A stretch of 64,000 nt of DNA from Isoetes taiwanensis (taxonomy: Eukaryota; Streptophyta; Lycopodiopsida; Isoetales; Isoetaceae): assembly GCA_021234155.1 (NCBI GenBank), contig JAJEKV010000010.1, positions 15,258,275-15,322,274 on the forward strand. Direction: 5' to 3'. Position 1 is the stretch's first letter. Each line of letters begins with the position of its first letter. The notes below the pieces were generated by a model. It had not been told where the DNA came from, did not search any database, and was given only the letters and a program-made list of their open reading frames with translations. The translations under genes and the position numbers were made by a program. Below are positions 13,640-23,770 of the stretch, piece after piece.

Positions 13640-15300
13640 AATAATATTCTTGTTGATTATTCTCCGCAATCGATAACTGTTAATTTCTATCACAAAATCA
13701 TCAGTGAGAATCTCACCCCAATCTTATCTTACATTATCCCCGATTTTGACATCTCATTTGGGATGCCCTAAGATTTGTTCTCCTTCATTATTGAAGATAG
13801 TAACTACAATTTCTCTGTTGCATCTCCCAAAGTTGCATGGAATATATACGATCATAACAATGACATCACACATCCATTCAAACCAATTGGTAAATCGGGA
13901 GCTCTCTCACCTCTTTAATGGTTCAAGAGTAGCCCACCTTTCGCACCAAAATTCTGATTCTAAACACTTACCTTCTTCTTGCGCATCTTAGACATGCCTC
14001 ATACCACATTGGCTGGTTTGGATCAATAAGCGTTATGCACGCGCGAACATTGAAGTACTCAATCTTCACGACTTAGAATAGCGTACCAAAAAGCAAGGAA
14101 TCAACATACCTCATACTAACAACCTACCGCCCATCCCCAGCGGGAAGGTTGTAATATGTACGATACAAATGCCGCGATCATGCAATGTACTTTCTTTGGC
14201 GTCGTTGTACACTTACATCCCTCTTGCTCATACCTTTAGTGTGATTGAATTAGCACGTTACAATATTTAAAGGGAAGTCACGTAACCCATACCATGTGCG
14301 TAAAGCGTGTGGCCTTGAAAGGTGTTTGGATTTAATTCCATCATTGTTTTATTTGTTGTTGACAAAGAGACACTGCGTAAGACACTATCTAATCAGCCCG
14401 AGTTTCAATCGGCAATTTAATTCAATCAATAGTATTAGTAGAACCTCGAAATTTGCTAGCTCGAACCGAGTCGATTATTACTATTTGGATGTCACACAAC
14501 ATTTCGCGGCTGACTTCTCTCCTTCATTCACAGCAAGATCTCCCCATAGGCTCACATTTACACTTTTCCACTTTGGAATATGTTTCCTTTGTTAGAAAAT
14601 ATCCACACAACGTGTTCTATTCATAAAATACCTTTCATCAAGGAGGCTGATGGTACGTTTTTAAAACATCTTGCTTATCATATTTCCTATGAGCAGTTTT
14701 ACGACGTAGAGATCGAGCAAACAATTCCAATGACATGCATAGGGAGAAATTATACAATGTATTCTATCTCAATACCCATAACAAAACAAATCGGAAAGTA
14801 TTTCATGTACCAATGACCACTTTCCCATCAAGGTACTTGTGCAATTCATCTACTTTTGCAAACTTACGCTCCATTGAGTTTCCCACCTCCAGCGGTCCAT
14901 CATCGGGCAACTTCAATTATTATTGCGTGCATCAAGCGTTATCGATAGTCATGGTTTACGGTTGTATATCGCGTTTGTTCGCAGGCGAACAACTCCTTTA
15001 GAGATGTAATACACCTACATGTCCACAAAGAACTTCAACGACTACCTCTATTCATGACATAATCCCAATTTATGCATCAACCTATCACCTACCTTCATCA
15101 ACTCAAGTCTATTTGTAGAATTTGTAAAATTTGCCTCGTCAAACATTGTTGCTTGAATTTTCGTTCCTGTATATATATTAAGGCGACTCTCTAAATATTC
15201 ATAAAGCAAGGGAAGTAAGAATCCAATCAATTCAAATTTGCATACATCCTTGTCTCTTAGCTCCACATTAAACAATTTCCCCTTGCACGGTCTTAGCCTG
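13640..15300 (-). pseudogene. RPA70-like single-strand DNA-binding protein of the Helitron
   Basis: Role by family: binds single-stranded DNA, presumably during Helitron rolling-circle replication. Three OB-fold signatures are readable in the correct order on the minus strand. DBD-A near 15150 reads GTKIQATMFDEA. DBD-B near 14525-14580 reads SVNVSLWGDLAVNEG, preceded near 14720 by a VIGIVCSIST segment. DBD-C has a degenerate Zn-ribbon piece (ESEFWCERW, about 13925-13960) and then YIFHATLGDAT and VTIFNNEGEQILGHP at about 13755-13850. The DBD-C pieces lie in different frames and stops interrupt all three domains, so this is a pseudogene. It lies directly downstream of RepHel on the same strand. 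Similarity to a host RPA1 cannot be excluded, but the neighbour makes a Helitron origin likely. Confidence 0.8.
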
Positions 15301-15659
15301 TTCTCAAACTCTCGTAAAGGTCCTTTCCACCTTACTTTTTACTTTAATTGTCCAATTTGCTTGGTAAGGAATTAATTGAACCAATGGACAAATTGTTCTC
15401 CCACTTCCTATGTTTTCAAAGCATCATTTGTCTTGCAACATTTCCTCAAAATAAAAATCTTTACATACGTAGAAGAGATCACATCAAGGGATACTCATCA
15501 TCATCACACACACACGAATGTGTCACCGAGAATTACCTAGGCTTACAACGAATACAACGAACACACTTTTTTGAACACATTTAAAGTTAATGGTAGGAAA
15601 AAAAATTACCAACTATTCAAGCAATTCTCTAAAAACAACATTTCTAGTCGATTACAGGA

Positions 15660-18600
15660 TGCCAATGCCTCATTACAGTAGGATCAACACATCTTCTCTC
15701 TAGTTATTATTCTTGTCAATGCCGCGGTACAATTGCCCATGAGCAAACACATTCTTTTCATAAATCCGGGACTATTTTATCTAATGTTAGGCCAAGACAA
15801 CTGTGGAATGTCGATTTGAGTATGCGAGCTTGGAGCGTACCGCGCCTATGTATCTTTGTAAAAAAGGGCATACTGGTTGGTGGAAGAAATCGCCCGACAA
15901 ATCGCATGTATATTTTTTTCGAGCTCGTGGTCCTCATGTCCAAGAAGCAGGTCACAAATCAACAATTTATTGCATTTCGTGTATAACAACTAAAGCATTC
16001 TTCACAAGCCCTTTTACCCGCATCCAACAATCTCATAATTTGACACCGGCCCTACTTTAAGACAAAACGTGTGTTTGGGCAAAGTCAGGTGATCATAACT
16101 ATGAAGAAACTCATTTTCAAAGAATAACGCTTTGTGTGAATTACCTGGTCACTTTCACTTATGGAATCTCGAAGAATAATATCTCTTTTCCGACACTGCA
16201 TACATGATCAAGAATAGACCTGTTAAACTCATCCACATGCACATTTAATGGAGATAAAAATGCTCTTCTTTCACACAAAGTTGGTCTACAAACAATATCT
16301 GCCGGGTATAAGAATTCCCGTGCCTCTTCCATAGATGCTGTTCTCGAAAACAAATCAAATGTCACAACATCTGATTGCCAATTCTCACCTATGGACGACA
16401 CTAATGTTATTAACTCTGGGTCCGCAGCATTTCTAACCGATACATCTAACTTGTGAATAATAAATGCTCTCCAAATCTCAGATGATTTAATAGAAGCAGT
16501 TACTGTTGCACTTCTCCCTGCACCTGGTACTATGGGCGCTATCTGCCTAAAGTCGCCTGCAGCCACAAAACACTTTCCTCCAAATGGAACATCATTTCTA
16601 CACAATTCCTGTAGAATCACACTTGCTGATTCAATCGCAGCTCTATTTGCCATCGCAAATTCATCCCAAATGATTAAATGGCATTCAATCAGCAAGCTCG
16701 CTTTCTCGACGTGGGCCTCAATAGTCGAAAGTGCACGCGGCAACACCATTCTCGATTCATGGGAATTTGAAACAATGAGTGCGCAGATTTTCCCTCCTCG
16801 GTATAACAGTGCCAGCCAATGCGGTTGTTGCCGGTGGCAAAACAATCAACGGGACCCTCGATTAACAAACATATAGCATTGAGTAGGAAAGTCTTACCCG
16901 TACCCAGCTTTTCCCATCAATAAAACACGTGTCTTTTATCCCCCGCCCATGCATCGCTTCAACATAATCATATATTCGTCCTTGATTCACGTTCATCTTA
17001 TCACGCATCTTTTTTGACTCTTCTATGTAAGATCTATGGTGAGGAAACTTTGACAACTCTTGCAACACTAGCTGTGACCGAATGTGGATTTCAGGCAGCC
17101 CAAAGCCAGCAACACTACTAGAGCCATGTTGCACAAGCACATTTTCAATGCACAAAAGAGCTTGCTGCTCTGCAAGCAAAGTGCCTGTCTCTGAAATATC
17201 ATGGAAGTCCTTTATCAGCTCATCATGAAAATTCGACCACAACTCACTTGCCAGAGCGCCATCAAGGATTAGCAATGAAAAAGGAAATTAATTGACGGCG
17301 TTTGTAACGCCAACACCGCCTCTTGCATTGTCTGGCGGCTCGATCTATCATGCAATAAACCCATAATGATTTACCACTTCTTGATAGGTATCATAGGTAG
17401 TCCCATTATACTTCTTTAAGTCTTCCCAACACCTCATTTGGAGTATGCGCGACAAGAATCGCCAAAATAGAATAGCTCCCCCTCACGTGGCATCACCAAC
17501 CTTATTCTACAAATAAGGGTTTGTTTACTTCTCCTCCGAACTATGTTCCTAGGAAGTACTGACCTAGCTAGTTCAAGGTGATCACCATCAAGATATCGCT
17601 CTACCTCTACGGGATACAAAGTCAGACTTGTTCATAGTAATGAAGATAGGTTAGCTCGGGAGAATTTATAGCAGGAGGCTTCAAGAAATAACGATCAAGC
17701 AACAAGCTATTTGTTGGGCCTCCTATATGATCTACTCGATTTCTTTGTTGACGATGAAGTGGAAGACACTTAACACCGGGATACTTTTCTATGACATGAA
17801 ACTTTAGTATTAGATCATCATCCGGGCCTTTGACGATAGATACCTTGCACTTTGGTAATCACGTATCTCATCATCAAATTGTCGTTTCACGATCAATTCG
17901 ATACTCCACCTTGTCAAACCTTTATAAATATAGATATATAGATACATGAAGATATGCGAAATGGGCAACATCAACATTGATATGACAATCAAACCGCTTT
18001 AACAGAAAGGTGAGTATGACACAAACATATCTATCTTCAACTTTCCTTCTTCGATCGCACATAACCCTTCGAGTCCAAATGTGTTCTTGTAGTCAAGTCT
18101 CGAGGATAATGCCAACAAGATGCCCCATCCTTAGAGCATCGTTCCGAAAGTGATTGTGCACCATATATTTTCGTACCATTTGAGCAAGCACCTCATCATT
18201 TTCTGGAATCTCGTAGGATATTAGCAAGTCAATGACCTCAAATGGAATCTCATGTTCTGTTTTTAAGTACAATATGGCCATGAGGCAGCCCACGTTTTCG
18301 GAATTCTATAACATGGATCATATCATAAGCGGACCAACATAAGAACATAAGAAATTCTTCAAAGATTGGAAACGAGCATGGAATGACTCGACAACAATAA
18401 TTGGCACATCTGCGGCCGGTTTGCCCAACGCCAACTTTGCCTTGATCTCCGGCCAATCGGATTCGTAGTCATTGTAATAAACAGGCTAGGAGGCCCCCTT
18501 CACTCTTGTAAGAGCTAACGCGATGTAACTGGACCGAGCACCACCGCCTAGAACCAATAAAAGGCGAAGGGAGCGGCCGTCGGACATCACCGCCCACCAC

Positions 18601-19400
18601 GCCGGGTTCTCAATAAAATCATCATCCTCCTCAACATTTGAATCGTCAACCATAGACCTCGACCTCTCATATCCATTCGTTGCCAAGAAATTCAGCCTTT
18701 CTTCTTCGACCCTAGAATACATATCCACAAGGTATTCACAAGTCAGATGCCCTAACTGAAGAAACCGCACCTCATGAAGCAAACGTGACCTATACCAATC
18801 CATCTGCGACATCTGCTGGTCATTATCAGGGAACCATCCCGCCGTCCCAGCTAGAAATATAAGCGAGTATTGCAAGGGTTCATACTGCCGATCCAGTATA
18901 TTAATAAAAACTGGTCGTTGATCTTGGTGAAGCCAAAAAACCGCTATTCTTGGATTAATTGTGATCGAGTTATTTGCATGCACTATGGCAAAGAACTTCA
19001 TCACTGCAGAATCTGGCCCATTCAATGTCAAGAACACGGACTCCAACCGCATTTGCTTCACTTTCGCCTTATCGGATGGCCGATGGGATTAACAGCCTCT
19101 AGAGTCGCCTCTATTAGCGTCACCCATGCAGCGGGCAATAACTTCCTTTCCGGTGAACCCGCTCTCTCTCACTATTGTCATGAATATACCAATGCAATGA
19201 CTGGCGGGTTTTGACGAGGGATGTATTTTATGGTATGTCCTACCCATCAAAGCAAGCGAGGATGGCATGCCTAAGCGCACAAACTCTCCACCGGCAACAC
19301 CAAGCCCGGTGAAGGCAAGCAGATGGTTTAATGCGACTCTTCGCACTAAATCTGCTTCCTCATAAACATCCGTCCAACGAACTAGGCAATTCAGGTAGCT
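15660..19400 (-). pseudogene. Helitron RepHel (Rep nuclease + Pif1-type helicase), frameshifted
   Basis: Family role: an HUH endonuclease nicks the ends and joins the DNA, and a Pif1-like helicase unwinds it. Seen from N to C terminus: GLGVAGGEFVRLGMPSSLAL (about 19260-19320); the helitron helicase-like domain with YEPLQYSLIF (about 18850-18890) and a long helical stretch to 18640; the HUH motif VIEFRKRGLPHGHIVL (about 18265-18310); a Tyr-rich YIYIYKG segment near 17930 corresponding to the catalytic tyrosine region; DEIRDYQSARYLS (about 17840-17880); Walker A around 16885-16917, disrupted by two one-base insertions; Walker B LIIWDEF with FGGKCFVAAGDFRQIAPIV (about 16530-16690); CRPTLCE (about 16270-16290); and the final helicase motif VFAHGQLY near 15740. 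Several frameshifts and stops mean it is not functional as it stands. Confidence 0.9.
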
Positions 19401-19765
19401 TTGGTAAGATATCCAGGTCGGCGCTGATTACAATGAAGGTTTCACTCTCACGGGCAATAACGCAATGCGACAATGCACACAAAATCTGTTCCACATGAAT
19501 TCACTAGCATATGGAATAGGGCGAGCTTGCATCTTTAGTATACATCATTGCCAATGTATAACCGCCATGCTCGCCACAGTCACCACTTCTGGAACACTCT
19601 CGACATCTCTTGGCATCTGCTGCCCACTCACACCCTCCTCCTCAGTATGCCTCCCACCCAAATCCCCCCACCCGATAACCACTGAACCCCTTCTCCACGC
19701 TGCCTCAACTCATCTCTCCTCTCCCGAGACAACTCCCGACGCCATCTCCCCCTAGACTCATTTTA

Positions 19766-21540
19766 AGCCTCAATCTTCTAAGCTCATCGCCAGAGTATGT
19801 CCCGACTTGGATCAATCTCTACTCTAGGCCTTGGCATTGCAACCTCACACTCCAATCCTTTGGAACACGCATACACACAAAAATATTCAACCTACTACCT
19901 GCTACCCAAATCCTAGAATACTTAATACACCAGCAGACTCACCAACACAACCTTACTTATCACAATCCAAAAAATACCATAACCTTACGGACAAACGTGA
20001 TGACAGCCACCCAGCCACCCTCCCATGCGGACGCTCCCAAATCCATTCACGAAACCCTCCAAGCCGTCCCCTGCACATACAAAGTAACATCAACAACAAA
20101 CAAACTACTCAACATATAAATAGTCCCTGTAAATTTAAGGCGTCACAAATTTAAGTAAATTTCAAGAAGTGCATAATTTTATGTACTTCAAGAACCATTG
20201 CACATACGAACCGTTAGGTTTTATACCAAAATCTACATGATCTCATCAAGTAGCTACAAAACTATGACCAGGCATTGAGATTTGCTCCTTTACAATGATA
20301 GAAAGGCCATGTTTTTGCAAAGCAAGGTCTCCAAACAGAAGTGGAGTGTATATTCATCACTCATACACTTTCGGATCTTAATCCCATCTCACATCTTTGC
20401 CCAATTATAAATCCGCTAGTCAACTACACCGCTTCTTAGTCCGTTGCTTTCATCTTTGAACTTAAAAAATCAAGCAGAAATATCTATTCTGGCCACTCTT
20501 AAACTCAACCGTGGTGTCAGCATGGATTTGTAGCTTTGAAATGGACACATTGCCCATCGTGAAGACTGAAAGGTATTGTAAGCCAAATTTGCATACCATC
20601 TGCACCTATACTCATTTCGCCTCAATCTTCTAAGCTCATCAACAAAGTATATCTAACTTGCAGATAGCAAGCCCGACCTGCAGGCTGCCTGACGGTCGGG
20701 GGCCACTTCCCTTCACAATCTTCGACCAAGATATGTCGAAGGAGAGCCTCTCGAGACTATCGTGCACCCTGAAGAATGCATTAGAGCGGCATCGCCTTTT
20801 CTTCGCATTCTTTGTGCTGCGGCCTTTTGTGCATTCTTGACTTTCGCAGTCGAGAATCCCTCAACCACCAACAATCCAAAATGTACACTCCCTATTCTCG
20901 CCTTTGCGAAATGAGAAATTCTCGACCGCAAAGAAGAAACTATACTTTCTTGATTGTTGCCAAGCCGAGGCATTCTTGACTTCGCCCTGTCGAGAAAGCG
21001 GGCTGACTACCGGCAGGACTGGGTGGGGCTCGATACCTAAATGCAAGGATTTGTAGCTTTCAAATGGACACATTGCCCATCGTCGACACTGAAAGGTATC
21101 GTAAGCCAAATTTGCACACCATCTCCACCTATACTCGTTTCGCCTCAATCTTCTAACATCATCAGCAAAGTATATATAACTTGAATCAACTGTACTCTAG
21201 ACCTTGGCATTACAACCTCACACTCCAGTCCTTTCAAACACGCATACACACACAAATATCCAACCTACTACCTGCTACCCAAATCCTAGAATGTTTAACA
21301 CACCAGCAAACTCACCAGGACAACCTTCCTCATGACAATCCAAAAATACCATGACCTTACCAAGCAATGTAAATAACAGCCACCTTCCACTGCACGTCAC
21401 GCTTCCAGTACTACTCACGAAACCTTATTCTCGAATCCGTACCCTACACATACAAAGCAACACCAACATCAAACAAACTGCTCAATATATAAATAATCCC
21501 CTTAAATTTAAGCCCTCACAATTTTATAACTAAGTTTCAA
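19766..21540. repeat. imperfect tandem repeat family, three partial units
   Basis: The phrase CCTCAATCTTCTAA followed by CATC occurs at about 19769, 20623 and 21143. Units one (19766-20150) and three (21150-21540) match over nearly 400 bases, sharing CCTTGGCATT, ACAACCTCACACTCCA, CCTACTACCTGCTACCCAAA and AACAAAC. Units two and three share a further about 140 bases upstream, including TTTGTAGCTTT and GGACACATTGCCCATCG. The copies are diverged, so the duplication is not recent. Short frames within it are not convincing genes. Confidence 0.8.
20663..21035. other. GC-richer insertion inside the second tandem unit
   Basis: Unit two of the repeat family breaks off at about 20660, and the sequence resumes as unit three at about 21035. 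Between them lie about 370 bases of different texture, with CTCGAGA/TCTCGAC-type words (TTCTCGAC, GTCGAGAA) repeated in both orientations and GTCGGG or CCGGCAGGAC near the ends. This may be a small mobile element. No clean target duplication is visible. Confidence 0.35.
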
Positions 21541-22030
21541 ACTTTCACTACTTCCAAATATACAAAGATATTAAACAGGAGAACTTGAAGATCATTACTC
21601 CTTTGTAATCTGCATAAACTCTCATATAATCCTTGAACACGTAACTAGATCAATTCTATAATTAAGTTTCAAACTTTCACTACTTCCAAATATACGAGAA
21701 TATTAAACAGGACAACGACAACCATATGAAAGAAATCCGTAACCAATATGGGAAGTTTCACGATTACTCAATCTGACTCCGTAAGGAAGTACTTACAAAC
21801 ACAACAGATTCACTTCTGCACAATTCCCTCTTTTTTTCCCCTTTCTTATGAAAATGTGATACAACAGCACCAACATATTTTTTTGGCATCATAGTATATG
21901 CCACCCATATATCCAACACATCTGCCTACACTAATTCTTCCCAGGAAACACTATGCACTCGAATTAGAAGATAGCATATGCTTGAAGATCATTACTCCTT
22001 TGTAATCTGCATAAACCCTCATATAATCCT
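21525..22030. repeat. two interleaved direct duplications
   Basis: AAGTTTCAAACTTTCACTAC followed by TTCCAAATATAC occurs at about 21530 and 21663. TTGAAGATCATTACTCCTTT followed by GTAATCTGCATAAA occurs at about 21585 and 21981. These lie next to the preceding tandem family and are probably part of it. Confidence 0.75.
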
Positions 22031-22039
22031 TCGAATCTA

Positions 22040-23040
22040 GTAAGTAGATCATCTCAATACTCCTTAATTGAATTTTGTTGATCATCAGCTGCATGTCCAC
22101 AATTTCAATGCAATCTTACCAACAGCTTTCTTTCTCTTTAGCATTCACAAATTTAACTAACTTTCAAGCTTCCTACAATGTCATCTACCCCACTAGTCTA
22201 TATTTCTATGCCATGCTCTTTGCTAAATTCATCCCGAACTCCAACAAACTTCAATTCAAGTCACAAACCTTCAATCGCCAAAATGCTAAGACCTTCAATC
22301 ACCACAATGAGTTATCACAAAAAGAGCCCAACAAAACCACGGAACACTAAAACACACACCCATTTAAGAAGCCACAACCTTGCTTACCTCATTCCCCTTT
22401 CCACCCGTGCCTGACCACATTTAATCTTCGTGCACTCACCACCATAACTAAAACATGGAGATCACAATCTAGGAACACAGAGTGCTCAGAATACTGAGGA
22501 GGAACAATGCACAGCAAATACCACGAAACTTTCACTCCTCGTTCCTTGTCCCTAACCTCGAACTTCATCTTCAACGATCGAGATGAAAAGCCCCAAATTG
22601 ACATCCAATCTCAACGGCCAATATCAAAACCCCTCTTTGGGTCCCTTGCTCAAACACCCCATACATCCCCTGCTCAGAACCAACCGCCAAGATTTGCTTC
22701 AATATTTTCATCCAACGGTTCGCAACTATTGCCTATGCCCCCATACACTTGCAACACATGATGCATACATAAATCCCCCATGACCTGTCATCATCTGGAC
22801 CATTGGCTCTTAACCAGATGGCGGGGATTCAAGGGAGTCAATGGGGTATGCATGCACATGGGTTGTGCATGAGGGGGCATAACAAACCCCCCTCATGCGA
22901 TATAACTATATTAATATTAGGATAGATAGTATTTTAAGATATAGGGTATGAGACAGTTTTAAGACAAGATAAAAAAGAATTTGAAGCCTTGACATTTGAC
23001 TCCCCAACCAATATAGTGTGCTAATTTCGTTTTGGGTTGG
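22040..23040. other. no gene seen; one strong hairpin
   Basis: Low-complexity CA- and CCA-rich sequence to about 22800, then AT-rich. The only structure I can support is an 11-bp perfect stem at 22867-22877 / 22888-22898. Frames at 22075-22783 read as Ser/Pro/Asn-rich noise. Confidence 0.5.
22867..22898. other. 11-bp perfect hairpin
   Basis: GCATGAGGGGG pairs with CCCCCTCATGC around a 10-base loop. It ends a region of CA-rich repeats and precedes AT-rich DNA. It could be the terminal hairpin of a mobile element, but no CTRRT follows at the expected distance. Confidence 0.6.
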
Positions 23041-23049
23041 GGGAGGGTT

Positions 23050-23770
23050 TTCGTGATGGTTAGAACTATGATTTTCGTATGGTATTGTATAAAAGAACGG
23101 TATAATTTGCCATTGGGAGGAGCTTGAGTGGTTTTGCTATTTTGGGTGGTTTGGAACTCCCTTTTTTGCATGGGTCTTTTGCAAAGGCTCAATGCGCGAG
23201 AAAGCCAAATTTGGAAGGCACGAGCCAATTGTCGTCCCATACTGTGGTATGTGTACCACAGAGGGCCGCGCACGGGGAGGCCGGGTGGGCAATGGACAGT
23301 GAGGACCTCCTCGCGCATGGGCATGCCGGACTTGGAAGTCGGCTGTGGGGATTTCTTGTGTGTTTATTTCTTCTGAGGGGTTAGTGTTTAGGCATCAGAT
23401 TGTCCCGCCCTATTTGTGATGGCGGTTCGGGTTGTGTTGCTAAAATGTAAGGGAAGTAAAACAGAATAGAGGGTTTCGTCCCCTGCCAGAATGGAGGAGC
23501 ATGCCACATTAGATCGGCCCGAAGCGGGTTAGCCCCCTTACTCCGCGATATCCCGCTTCTTGCTTGTGGGTTCAAATCCCATATTCGTTTTGCGCAGTAG
23601 GGCTGTGGAGCGAGCAAGGGCTTCGGCTGTGTTTAGGTTTTCACGGTACTGTGGAAATCGATTCCTCCGGCCCTCCGCTTGAGCTCCATGGGCGGGGCCC
23701 GGGATTGAGTTGCGGGGGCTTGCGATTAGCCTTTTTTAGTCCGGGTTTGGAGCTCCAAGCTATGTGAATA
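23050..23770 (+). mobile_element. GC-rich block with tRNA-like head (SINE candidate)
   Basis: This stretch is much GC-richer than its surroundings. Within it, a box-A-like GGCCCGAAGCGGGTTAG (23516-23532) is followed about 35-40 bases later by a near-perfect box B (GGTTCAAATCC, about 23570-23580) with a short T-arm stem (TGGG/CCCA). This is the arrangement of internal Pol III promoters in tRNA genes and tRNA-derived SINEs. A complete tRNA cloverleaf cannot be drawn (acceptor and anticodon stems fail), so a SINE head is more likely. The downstream body shows no clear poly-A end. Confidence 0.4.

Larger units (their letters stand above)
13400..19420 (-). mobile_element. Helitron (RepHel + RPA), degenerate autonomous-type copy
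   Basis: Two Helitron-typical coding blocks lie on the same strand: RepHel (15660-19400), then an RPA70-like gene (13640-15300). Helitrons are rolling-circle DNA transposons, and plant copies often carry RPA1-like genes, so the pairing is expected. Both blocks have frameshifts. I cannot place the exact ends: the 5' TC and the 3' hairpin plus CTRRT were not identified with confidence, so these limits are those of the coding remains. Confidence 0.85.

Noticed and set aside
16532-16876. 114-codon + strand frame
   Set aside because: It is antisense to the Walker A/B region of the Helitron helicase, whose minus-strand protein is clearly recognisable.
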